From assembly GCF_014193515.1 (NCBI RefSeq), contig NZ_BLXX01000022.1, forward strand, positions 1-50,861: a DNA stretch of 50,861 nt. Direction: 5' to 3'. Source of the stretch: Geomonas silvestris. Its GTDB lineage: Bacteria > Desulfobacterota > Desulfuromonadia > Geobacterales > Geobacteraceae. Of this stretch, positions 34,629 to 41,639 are shown one piece after another. Numbering within the stretch: the first letter of the stretch is position 1; every line of letters begins with the position of its first letter. The position numbers were made by a program, and so were the translations under genes. The notes under the pieces are model-generated. The model searched no databases and was not told the DNA's origin. It was given only the letters and a program-made list of their open reading frames with translations.

Positions 34629-35144
34629 TTAGCTCAGGATGTCGGGGGGCGGGTCGGGAGGTTCGGGGAGGCGGGAGAGCACGGTGCGCGGCATTTCGAG
34701 ATGCCGGGTGTCGGAACGGGGAATGGCAAAACCGGGTTGGAAATAGAAGGGGAGCAACTCACCTGCCTTTTCGGCCGCAGCAAGGAGCGAGTCGCTCTTG
34801 CCGCAGGGGCAGCCGCAGGAGATGACGGTGGCTCCGCTGTCCGACGCGGTCTTCCTGCAGCAGTCCGGAAGCTCCTCGTGGCGGTGGTTACCTGCAAGTT
34901 GGCGCTGCTTCGCACAGCAGCAGGTGCCGCGGGTGCTACTTTCCGGCGGGCAACCGCAGGTGTCGCAGGAACCGGTACATGCTCCGGTCAAGGCGTGCAG
35001 CACCACCTTCGAGCGCAGGGTAGGGGAGATAAGGGGGCTTACCGAAAGACAAAGGTAGATCAGCAGCATCGGCAGGGCGATGACGGCGCGCAGCGGAGCT
35101 TTGAAGTTGGGGTGGGATGACACCGGCATGGTATGCGAGCTCAT
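34629..35144 (-). CDS. Cys-rich protein with one membrane segment, unknown family
   Basis: 171 aa. One hydrophobic segment (about 18-43) is followed by a dense Cys region at about 50-120: GACTGSCDTCGCPP, GTCCCAKQ, PDCCRK and SCGCPCGK, some 12 Cys besides one in the membrane segment. The tail is proline-rich. The arrangement suggests a metal-binding or buffering periplasmic domain. It heads the leftward unit with tonB and the copper-type receptor, which fits copper handling. I know of no named family. Start taken at ATG 35144; an in-frame ATG six codons on is an alternative. Confidence 0.72.
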   Translation of the reverse strand: MSSHTMPVSSHPNFKAPLRAVIALPMLLIYLCLSVSPLISPTLRSKVVLHALTGACTGSCDTCGCPPESSTRGTCCCAKQRQLAGNHRHEELPDCCRKTASDSGATVISCGCPCGKSDSLLAAAEKAGELLPFYFQPGFAIPRSDTRHLEMPRTVLSRLPEPPDPPPDILS

Positions 35145-35376
35145 TGCACCAGGCTCGAAAGCCTGTCCAGGCGCGACGGCCTGATTGTTAAGACACTAAC
35201 GTATTGGGCTCAATGTCTCTTCAGGTGCAGATTGGCTCATAGCCTAGCAGGTTTTTTTTGTTTGTATAGTCTTTATGTGTGGCGTGGCTTATGAAGGTTT
35301 GTTTTTCTTGGCACTACTGAGTGTGAGCAGGAGCTCCCAGAGTGACGGCGCAATCAGCTGTGACAGTAACGGCATC
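35145..35376. promoter_or_regulatory. Upstream region of the TonB unit
   Basis: Contains two similar phrases, ttgggctcaatg (35206) and attggctcata (35231), 25 bases apart, and an A/T-rich patch at 35250-35275. This is the likely promoter and operator area for the leftward Cys-rich/tonB/receptor operon. No certain box pair is seen. It also holds the end of the SelW-like unit on the same strand. Confidence 0.35.
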
Positions 35377-35640
35377 TCAGGTAGTGTCAGGAACCGTAAG
35401 CTCCACGAAAAGGCGCAGGTGCACCATGGGTGCGATGTCCTCCAGTTCCGGCATCCGCCCCGCCGCAATGCGGGAAAAGATCCGTTCCTCGTCGAGGTAG
35501 ACCGCCAACTCGCCCCGCGGTCCTTCATGATCGAGCTGCACCGCCACCTGCCAACCTTTACCCTCGATGAGGCGGGCCAGACCGGCCGCCGTTTCGGAGT
35601 ACTGCGCTCAGATGTTGCAGAACTCGATTCTCAGCCGCAT
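35377..35640 (-). CDS. SelW/Rdx-family selenoprotein with CxxU redox motif (in-frame UGA)
   Basis: 87 aa when TGA at 35610-35608 is read as selenocysteine. It opens MRLRIEFCNI-Sec and then AQYSETAAGLARLIEGKGW; C8 and Sec11 form the CxxU motif of SelW/SelT/Rdx proteins. The later part, AVYLDEERIFSRIAAGRMPE, matches the family's second conserved block (IFSK..GRFP). The frame is open on both sides of the UGA for the full domain. ATG 35640 has GGAGG 7 bases upstream. A SECIS-like hairpin follows the UGA. It lies 24 bases after the CDF-like gene in one operon. Role: probably thiol/selenol redox. Ordinary gene finders would miss or truncate it. Confidence 0.88.
35571..35610 (-). promoter_or_regulatory. 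Bacterial SECIS element following the UGA
   Basis: From the UGA (35610-35608), 17 bases lead to GGCGGCC, loop GGTCT, GGCCCGCC (35590-35571), a GC-rich stem with one bulged C. The loop carries GGU, as in the fdhF SECIS of E. coli (AGGUCU), where loop G and U contact SelB. Spacing is within the known bacterial range. Confidence 0.75.
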
Positions 35641-35664
35641 GGGTAGCCTCCGCTTTGGTTCGGG

Positions 35665-36339
35665 TCAGTGGTCGCTCTTCGTGCTGGTAGTGCAGCCGCA
35701 GGAACAGCCGCAGCCCAGGCCCCGCGCCTTCTCAAACGCCTCGCGTCCTTCCCAAAACGAGAGGACGGCGATGATCAAGGAGCCGACGGCGTCGAGGGAC
35801 CCGATGCCGGTGAGCTGGAACCCGAGGCTCGCGGCCAGGAGCACCACGGAGAGCCTAAGGCAGGTGCGGGTGCAGGCGGCGTCCGCCAGAATGGCCGGGG
35901 AGTTGAGGGCCGTGCCGACCTTGGTCTTGAAGTGGATCAGGGCCTGCATGGAAACGATGGAGATCAGAGAGATCACGATGCCCCAGCGGGTCGTCTGCGG
36001 CTGGTGCCCCTGGAACAGGGAAGCGGAAGCGGTCGCGATGAGCCCCGCGGTGAGGAGGTAGAAGGCGCCGCCGGTGATGCGCAGGGCCTGGCGCTCGAAG
36101 GGGTCACGGTCCGCCGTCTCGCCGCGCCCGAGCCTGCGCACCATGTGCCAGATGCCGACGCCCGAGATCACCTCGACGAAGGAGTCGATGCCGAAGCCAA
36201 ACAGGGAGATGGTTTCGTCTCCGGCACCGAACCAGACCGAGACGGCCCCTTCCAGGAGGTTGTAGTAGATGGTGATGAGCGCCAAGAGGCTCGCCTGGCG
36301 GTAGACCCTTTGCAGTTCAAGCATCTTGTTGCAGAACAT
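35665..36339 (-). CDS. CDF-like cation transporter with Cys-rich tail
   Basis: 224 aa with about five to six membrane spans. SLFGFGIDSFVEVISGVGIW resembles the metal-site helix of cation diffusion facilitators (HxxxD-like, here D-S-F-V-E), and DAVGSLIIAVLSFWEGREAF is a second such helix. It lacks the usual long cytoplasmic domain. The tail is GLGCGCSCGC, four alternating Cys. Start ATG 36339 has GGAG upstream; a TTG at 36381 overlapping the rhodanese stop is possible but has no ribosome site. Operon: rhodanese, transporter, SelW-like. Substrate may be a soft metal or metalloid; unproven. Confidence 0.75.
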   Translation of the reverse strand: MFCNKMLELQRVYRQASLLALITIYYNLLEGAVSVWFGAGDETISLFGFGIDSFVEVISGVGIWHMVRRLGRGETADRDPFERQALRITGGAFYLLTAGLIATASASLFQGHQPQTTRWGIVISLISIVSMQALIHFKTKVGTALNSPAILADAACTRTCLRLSVVLLAASLGFQLTGIGSLDAVGSLIIAVLSFWEGREAFEKARGLGCGCSCGCTTSTKSDH

Positions 36340-36377
36340 GTGTGTGTCTCCGGGGCCGCTGGGCAACCCGCTTTCGC

Positions 36378-36686
36378 TCAATTTTCGGTAGGGAGCCCGG
36401 CGTTTCTCCAGCCATGCATGTGCCCCTCGAGGAGGTCAAGGTTTAGGTATCCAAGCGTACTCAGGATCCCCTTGGCGATCTGGGCCCGCGGCCCGTGTTC
36501 GCAGGTGATCACCAGTTCAGTGTTCTTGTCGGAGGGGAGTTTGGCCAAAAAGAGCAGGATCTTCCAGGTGGGTGCATGTATCGCCCCGGGGATGTGCCCG
36601 CGATTGAATTCAAACCCGGTCCGGACATCGATGACGGCGGGGGCGGTTCCGGACTTCAACTTCCCTGCCAGTTCCTGTGCGCGCAT
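36378..36686 (-). CDS. Single-domain rhodanese
   Basis: 102 aa cytoplasmic rhodanese (no signal peptide). AVIDVRTGFEFNRGHIPGAIHAP is the conserved N-terminal part, and the active loop is CEHGPRAQ with the catalytic Cys. Start ATG 36686 has GAGGAG 6 bases upstream; a longer frame to 36722 lacks one. It is the first gene of the rhodanese/transporter/SelW unit behind the promoter at 36737-36764. It may supply sulfane sulfur or sense thiol stress. Confidence 0.9.
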   Translation of the reverse strand: MRAQELAGKLKSGTAPAVIDVRTGFEFNRGHIPGAIHAPTWKILLFLAKLPSDKNTELVITCEHGPRAQIAKGILSTLGYLNLDLLEGHMHGWRNAGLPTEN

Positions 36687-37030
36687 GGCGGCTCCTCTGG
36701 TACGGACGTAGTGTGACGGCACTTAGGTCAGGTCTCAAAATACATGCAAAAAATGATATGTCAATCGTTATCTCCTGTCTCAGGGGCGCACCTGCCTCCG
36801 GAAGGCCGGGAGACTATTGGCAACGGGAACAAACTGGCCAGCTTCAACTGTAAGTTGAGACCAGGAAAATGTCATAAGGAAAACACCTGCCAGAGAAAGA
36901 GACGACCTGTCTGTCACAGGAAAAGTTTGGCGCTCTCTCATTGCGCTCTGCACATTCCTTGTTAAAGTATTCGGACTTTGTCTTTGAGAGAAAATCTGTT
37001 ACCTGAACCATGAAGAACAAGGAGGATGGC
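36687..37030. promoter_or_regulatory. Divergent intergenic region with promoter of the rhodanese-SelW operon
   Basis: Leftward TTGACA at 36764-36759, a 16-base spacer and TATTTT at 36742-36737 make a good promoter. The other side leads to the P460-type cytochrome gene; gttaaagtattcggactttg near 36961 is A/T-rich, but no clear box is seen. There is no gene in the 344 bases. Confidence 0.65.
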
Positions 37031-37525
37031 ATGCCTAAAACGTTGTGGATAGTGTTGGCGCTGGTACTGATGGCAGGTTGGGCAGGTGCGGCCGATCTGC
37101 CGGTCGCTCCCAATGGGATAGCCCTCTACCCGGAATTCATGTCCTGGAAGCCGCTGGCGCCTTCCTACCGGGAGGACAAGGGGCACATCCGCCTGATTAC
37201 GGCGAACGACGTTGCCCTGGCCGGCCTGCGCGCCGGCAAGAACCCGCTCCCCGATGGCAGCGTCCTCGCCAAGGTCGCCTGGAAGGCGGTGAAACACCCT
37301 GCGTTTCCGGTGGCCACCGAACCGGGCGAATTCGTCCAGGTCGAATTCATGGTGAAGGATTCCCGCAAGTATGCCGCTACCGGCGGCTGGGGCTTCGCCC
37401 GCTTTGTCGGCAAGGAGCTCAAACCGTACGGCAAGGATCCCGGCTTCGTCGCCGAGTGCTTCGGCTGCCACACCCCCGTTGCGGCAAAGGATTACCTCTT
37501 CACCTCCCTGCCGTCGGTCCCCTAG
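37031..37525 (+). CDS. Cytochrome P460-family monoheme protein
   Basis: 164 aa exported protein. Signal peptide ending GWAGA|ADL. Near the C terminus CFGCH is a single c-type heme site. The body (SYREDKGHIRLITANDVA, PDGSVLAKVAWKAVKHP, RKYAATGGWGFARF) matches the P460 fold, which in other bacteria oxidises hydroxylamine or detoxifies nitric oxide. The Lys that crosslinks heme in true P460 cannot be assigned by eye. Start ATG 37031 has AAGGAGG upstream. Monocistronic with its own terminator. Confidence 0.85.
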   Translation: MPKTLWIVLALVLMAGWAGAADLPVAPNGIALYPEFMSWKPLAPSYREDKGHIRLITANDVALAGLRAGKNPLPDGSVLAKVAWKAVKHPAFPVATEPGEFVQVEFMVKDSRKYAATGGWGFARFVGKELKPYGKDPGFVAECFGCHTPVAAKDYLFTSLPSVP

Positions 37526-37562
37526 GCGCCCAGGTTCTCCGCAAGGTACCTGGCAAAAGATG

Positions 37563-37598
37563 AAAAAGCCCGCAACTCATCAGGTTGCGGGCTTTTTT
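37563..37598. terminator. Bidirectional intrinsic terminator
   Basis: AAAAAGCCCGCAAC, loop TCATCAG, GTTGCGGGCTTTTTT, between convergent P460 and lysR genes. Confidence 0.95.
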
Positions 37599-37649
37599 GC
37601 GTCTGGCGTCTTGGCTCAGAGCGAGAAAAAAGGGTGCGCAGAGCTCTGG

Positions 37650-38567
37650 CTAGCCTCCGGCTCCCGTTGGGGGGGCCAGGCCGAATTCGGCGAACAGGGA
37701 CTCCAGCAGGGCGCGATGCTGCTCGCTCAGCTCCTGGTGGGCCAGGACCATGGTGCGCGGGCGCTGGTGCAGGAAGTTATCGATGAAGTGGCAGTGCAGT
37801 TCTCCGGCGGCAATCTCCCGCTTGACCAGGGCCTTGGAGACGAAGCTGACCCCCTTGCCGGCTGCCACCTCTCCCAGGATGAAGGAGAAGTCGTCGAAGT
37901 ACACGATGCCTGAGAATTCGGACCAGTCGCGCCCGGAGAGCCGGAGGTTTTTGTCGATGAAGCGCCTGGCGCAGCCGTTTTCTGTTTTCAGGTAGAGACG
38001 CTGGCCGTGCAACGCGCTGAGTGGGGTGCGGCCGGAGGGGATGCCGAGTTCGGGGGCACTGATGAAGACCACTTCGTCGTCGGGGAGCTGGTAGCAGATG
38101 CGCCCCATCAGGTCGATCTCGTCGCAGTGCTCGATGAGCGCGAGGTCGAAACGGCGGCTGTCGATCCCGGCCAGGGCCACCTCCGGCATGGCGAAGACGC
38201 AGTTGAGGTCGACGGTTTCGGCGTGGGCCGCGGTGAAGGAGGCCAGCACCTTGGGGAGCCGGTCGACGCCGACGGAAGGGGTGGAACAAAAGGAGATCTT
38301 GCGCTTGGCCTTGGCAGGGTCCAGACCGCTCAGGAACTCCTGCTCCAGGTCGAGCATCTTGCGTCCTTTCTCGATCAGGAGCCGTCCGGCTGGAGTGGGG
38401 GTAAGAGCGCTGCCGTTGCGCTCCAGGAGGGGGTGGCCGATCACCTCCTCGAGCTGCTTGATGCGGCGCGAGACTGCCGACTGGGTTACGAAAAGAACGC
38501 TTGCCGCTTTGGTGATGTTACCAAGTGCCGCAACCTTCAAGAAGGTTTTCAGAAGTAGGAGATCCAC
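37650..38567 (-). CDS. LysR-family transcriptional regulator
   Basis: 305 aa. N-terminal helix-turn-helix: LLLLKTFLKVAALGNITKAA and TQSAVSRRIKQLEEVIGHPLLER. The effector domain (about 90-290) has RFDLALIEHCDEIDLMG and DDFSFILGEVAAGKGVSFV. Start placed at GTG 38567, eight bases after GGGGGGAC, giving the usual LysR N-terminal length; ATG 38609 would add 14 residues. It is divergent from the rhodanese lipoprotein/porin/cytochrome genes and is their likely regulator, with an inverted repeat between them. Confidence 0.92.
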   Translation of the reverse strand: MDLLLLKTFLKVAALGNITKAASVLFVTQSAVSRRIKQLEEVIGHPLLERNGSALTPTPAGRLLIEKGRKMLDLEQEFLSGLDPAKAKRKISFCSTPSVGVDRLPKVLASFTAAHAETVDLNCVFAMPEVALAGIDSRRFDLALIEHCDEIDLMGRICYQLPDDEVVFISAPELGIPSGRTPLSALHGQRLYLKTENGCARRFIDKNLRLSGRDWSEFSGIVYFDDFSFILGEVAAGKGVSFVSKALVKREIAAGELHCHFIDNFLHQRPRTMVLAHQELSEQHRALLESLFAEFGLAPPTGAGG

Positions 38568-38874
38568 GCTGACGTCCCCCCGCTGCAGTTCCTCATGCGC
38601 ATTTCGCATTCCAATTATGCAAATTATTCATTTATTGCTTATGACAAAATCTTAGTAAGATTGCAATTAAAAAAGCCCCAGCCAGCATCCTAATTAGAAC
38701 ACTGCCCAGACCCGCTGTTCCAGGTAGGAGGAAATGCTTCCCTTTAAGGCGCAGGGAAGAGGACTTCCAACCGGGCACCCGGTGTGCTGCGCGAACCTGA
38801 AGGAGGTGCGACGCCAGTATCCTGATCCCCTGCATTGTCGGTATTCTTCATCTATTTTGCACTGAGGAGGCGTT
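38568..38874. promoter_or_regulatory. lysR/rhodanese-lipoprotein divergent regulatory region with palindrome
   Basis: AATCTTAGTAAGATT at 38648-38662 is a perfect palindrome, a likely LysR binding site. Leftward, TTGCAA with a 17-base spacer and CATAAG could be the lysR promoter and overlaps the palindrome. Rightward, the leader from about 38690 contains GC-rich stems (for example CTTCCC near 38738 with GGGAAG near 38754, and the self-complementary ACCGGGCACCCGGT) and an open frame of 43 codons (38734-38865). Confidence 0.6.
38734..38865 (+). CDS. Possible leader peptide, 43 aa
   Basis: An open frame from ATG 38734, with AGGAGG only two bases before it (too close for good initiation), to TGA 38863-38865, which overlaps the ribosome site of the rhodanese lipoprotein gene. 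It contains two adjacent Cys (PVCCANLKEV). It could be a regulatory upstream frame coupled to the next gene, or chance. No homologue is recognised. Confidence 0.25.
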   Translation: MLPFKAQGRGLPTGHPVCCANLKEVRRQYPDPLHCRYSSSILH

Positions 38875-40146
38875 ATGTCGGAAAGAACGAAGGTCGCGAG
38901 CAGATGGCTTCTTGGCGGACTGCTCACCGTGCTCACCGTGGCGGTACTTGCCCTGTACGGCTGCGGCACCAAAGGGTATGACACCCCGACCCAACCGGTG
39001 TCGGTAACAAGGCAGACCCCCACCGCACTCGTCGACGCGGCCACGCTGAAAACCTGGACAGACAGCGGTTTCATCAACCAGAACAGCTCGCCGGTGGACA
39101 AGGTGGTGGTGCTCGAGGTGACGACGCCGGCGGCGTACGCAACGGCGCACATCCCCGGTTCGCTGCTGCTTGACTCCAGCAACAACGTGGACCTCACCAT
39201 GACCCGCCTGGAAGGCATCGCCCCGATCGGCACCATGGTTCCCACCGGCGCCGTCATGGACGAGATCATCCAGCGCTCCGGCATCGACAGCCGGACCACG
39301 GTGGTCTTCTCGGTCAGCAAGGGGGGGAGTTTTCTCAATACCGCCCGGGCCTACTTCACCTTCCGCTACTGGGGGTTCCCGAAGGACCGGCTGAAGGTGC
39401 TAAACGGCGGCGATAACGCCTGGGAGGATGCCGGCAACACCCTGACCGCCGCCGCCACCACGGTGACCCGCTCCAGCTACAGCGTGCGCACTACCGGCCT
39501 CAACTCTGCGCTACGGGCTCCCATCGGCGACATGATCAAGCTGGTCGACGACATCAACCTGGGAGCGGTCAGTACGACCAATGTCTCCATCGTCGATCTG
39601 CGCGGCGGCACCATCACCGCCAACATCGCCAATGCCATCGTGGACGACTTCAATCGCTACGCCGATTTCCCGGGCGGCGTCAACACGAAGACCAAGATGT
39701 TCCCGGCGAGCAGCGACCTGGTGACCCGATTGAACGCCAAGGGGCTCACCAACGCGCGGAGCATGAACTACGTCTACTGCGCCTCCGGTATGCGCGCCTC
39801 GACCCTGTTCCTGGTGCTGGACGGCGTGCTCGGCTGGCCGGTCACCCTGTATGACGGCTCCTGGGGGCAGTGGTCCGCCTACGTGGGCGCCAACAACGTC
39901 GCCACTATCTGGAAGGTGGACGTAGTAACGCCAAACACCACATTCCCCAGGACCACTGGGACCATCACGGCCGGCACACTCGCGCTCGACCCGGTCTCCA
40001 ACGCGCTCTTCTCGTCGGTAACCGACCCGCGGGCCAACCAGATCAAGGTCGAAGACACCCAGTACATCAGCACCGGCACGACCAGTGGCGGCTCGACCAG
40101 CGGCGGTTCCGGGAGCTCTTCGGGGGATTCCGGCAGCGGCTGCTGA
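38875..40146 (+). CDS. Rhodanese-domain lipoprotein, ExtH-like
   Basis: 423 aa. Lipobox ALYGC at about residue 30. Two rhodanese-like domains: the first (about 50-190) has FSVSKGGS in place of the active loop; the second (about 215-340) has the loop YCASGMRAS with its Cys. A Ser/Gly-rich tail ends GDSGSGC and TGA. In Geobacter, ext loci pair a rhodanese lipoprotein with a porin, as here. Beyond the TGA the frame stays open for 22 codons, ending at a TGA that overlaps the porin ATG; see findings on possible Cys-Sec. Ribosome site GAGGAGG lies 5 bases before ATG. Confidence 0.88.
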   Translation: MSERTKVASRWLLGGLLTVLTVAVLALYGCGTKGYDTPTQPVSVTRQTPTALVDAATLKTWTDSGFINQNSSPVDKVVVLEVTTPAAYATAHIPGSLLLDSSNNVDLTMTRLEGIAPIGTMVPTGAVMDEIIQRSGIDSRTTVVFSVSKGGSFLNTARAYFTFRYWGFPKDRLKVLNGGDNAWEDAGNTLTAAATTVTRSSYSVRTTGLNSALRAPIGDMIKLVDDINLGAVSTTNVSIVDLRGGTITANIANAIVDDFNRYADFPGGVNTKTKMFPASSDLVTRLNAKGLTNARSMNYVYCASGMRASTLFLVLDGVLGWPVTLYDGSWGQWSAYVGANNVATIWKVDVVTPNTTFPRTTGTITAGTLALDPVSNALFSSVTDPRANQIKVEDTQYISTGTTSGGSTSGGSGSSSGDSGSGC

Positions 40147-40211
40147 CCCCGGTCTGAAAGCACCAGTCCAGCAAAGGACGCAATCCTTCTCTACCAAAAG
40201 GAGTTGGCACT

Positions 40212-41426
40212 ATGAGCAGATTGATAAAGTCGGGGAGCGTGGCGGCGGCTGCGCTCCTGCTGATGGCCGGCACGGCGATAGCGGGTCCCCAGATGACCTT
40301 CGGCCCCGATGACCAGGGGGCGCTGCAGATCGATTACAAGGGGCAGTTCCAGATGACGGTGCGCGACACCGGCTCGGGAGCGAACAACGACGACACCACC
40401 ACCAACTTCAACTTCCGGCGCAACCGCCTGGCGCTCATGGGGCGCTGGGGCGAGACCTTCGGCCTCTACGTGCAGACCGAGTTCGCCGAAGACCAGAACA
40501 TCGGCACCCTCGGGGTGGCCGACACCAACCGCGGCTTCGAGTTCCAGCTCCTGGATGCGGTGATGCGCTTCAACCTGCACGACAGCTTCAAGATCAACGT
40601 CGGCAAGTTCAAGTACAACTTCAGCCGTGAGAACCTGGAAGCCTGCGAGATGCCGCTTACCCTGGACCGCTCGCTCTTCATCCGCGCCCCCTACGTCACC
40701 ACCCGCGACACCGGGGTGGCGGTCTGGGGGAACCTCTTTCAGGACATCTTCCAGTACCGGTTGGACGTGATGGAAGGGCGCAAGGCCGTTTCGGGCAACA
40801 CCGCCCCGGCCAGCGACTTCCGCTATTCGGCCCGCGCCCACCTGACGCTCCTCGATCCGGAGAAGGAGTACGGCTACAAGGGGACCTACCTGGGCGAGAA
40901 AACGGTACTCACGGTGGGTGCCGCCTACCAGTTCGAGCCGGACGTAGCCTATGCTGACACCGCGGCTCTGACCGGCAAGAGCGATTACCGCGGCTGGACG
41001 GTGGACGGCTACTTCGAGTACCCGGTCGCCGGCCTGGGCACCGTCACCGCCTCGGCGGCCTACGAGGATGTCGACCTGGACGACGCCTACAAGGGGACCA
41101 ATCCCGACCTGCTTTCGGTCGGCTTGAACGGCCAGAAAAACGGCTGGTACGTAAAAGGCGGCTACCTGTTGCCGAACCTGCCGCTGCAGTTCTTCGGGCG
41201 CTACGAGAAGTGGCGCTTCGCCCAGTTGAACAACATCTACGACCAGCAGATCGACTGGTACGGGGTCGGCGCCAACTACTACCTGCGCGGGCAGAACCTG
41301 AAGCTTACAGCCGAGTTCAGCCACACCGACTTCGACAAGGAAGCCACCCTGAGCGGGTTGCAGGGGACCAACCTGAGAAGCAAAGATTTCAACACCTTCA
41401 TCGCGCAGCTGCAGCTCATCTTCTGA
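40212..41426 (+). CDS. Outer-membrane porin, ExtI-like
   Basis: 404 aa. Signal peptide ending GTAIA|GPQ. The mature protein is a beta-barrel of the phosphate-selective porin O/P type: FNFRRNRLALMGRWGETFGLYVQTEFAED near 65-95, DSFKINVGKFKYNFSRENLE, ending FIAQLQLIF with a C-terminal Phe. Ribosome site AAAGGAG lies 8 bases upstream. It directly follows the rhodanese lipoprotein. In G. sulfurreducens the comparable porin ExtI has been linked to selenite and tellurite reduction; here the role is inferred from gene order only. Confidence 0.88.
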   Translation: MSRLIKSGSVAAAALLLMAGTAIAGPQMTFGPDDQGALQIDYKGQFQMTVRDTGSGANNDDTTTNFNFRRNRLALMGRWGETFGLYVQTEFAEDQNIGTLGVADTNRGFEFQLLDAVMRFNLHDSFKINVGKFKYNFSRENLEACEMPLTLDRSLFIRAPYVTTRDTGVAVWGNLFQDIFQYRLDVMEGRKAVSGNTAPASDFRYSARAHLTLLDPEKEYGYKGTYLGEKTVLTVGAAYQFEPDVAYADTAALTGKSDYRGWTVDGYFEYPVAGLGTVTASAAYEDVDLDDAYKGTNPDLLSVGLNGQKNGWYVKGGYLLPNLPLQFFGRYEKWRFAQLNNIYDQQIDWYGVGANYYLRGQNLKLTAEFSHTDFDKEATLSGLQGTNLRSKDFNTFIAQLQLIF

Positions 41427-41515
41427 TAGCGGTTCGGGACCGGCCGATATCCGGTACTTTTGATTACCACCGGTACAGGAACTGAAGCTCCCTGTATCAC
41501 CTCCTTCCATGTCAT

Positions 41516-41548
41516 GGCCGACGGAGCCCGCCGTCGGCCACTTTTTTG
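41516..41548 (+). terminator. Intrinsic terminator after the porin gene
   Basis: GGCCGACGG, loop AGCCCG, CCGTCGGCC, then ACTTTTTT. It separates the lipoprotein/porin unit from the cytochrome operon. Confidence 0.88.
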
Positions 41549-41555
41549 TCTGTAT

Positions 41556-41610
41556 ATATTCCGGAATATGAATGAAAGAACTTGGTTAACGGGAAAATTT
41601 TTACTATAGT
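41556..41610 (+). promoter_or_regulatory. Promoter and palindrome of the cytochrome operon
   Basis: TTGGTT (41582-41587), a 17-base spacer and TATAGT (41605-41610) form a promoter with start near 41617. A 14-bp perfect palindrome, ATATTCCGGAATAT (41556-41569), lies 12 bases before the -35 box, placed like an activator site. Confidence 0.68.
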
Positions 41611-41639
41611 AGGCCAACCTCAAGGCAGTGCCGGAGACC

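Noticed and set aside
35289..35528. 79-codon leftward frame overlapping the SelW-like gene
   Set aside because: In another phase; has no family signature, whereas the UGA-containing frame has domain match, ribosome site and SECIS.
37010..37030. Earlier ATG for the P460-type cytochrome
   Set aside because: AAGGAGG lies between it and ATG 37031, and the later start gives a clean signal peptide.
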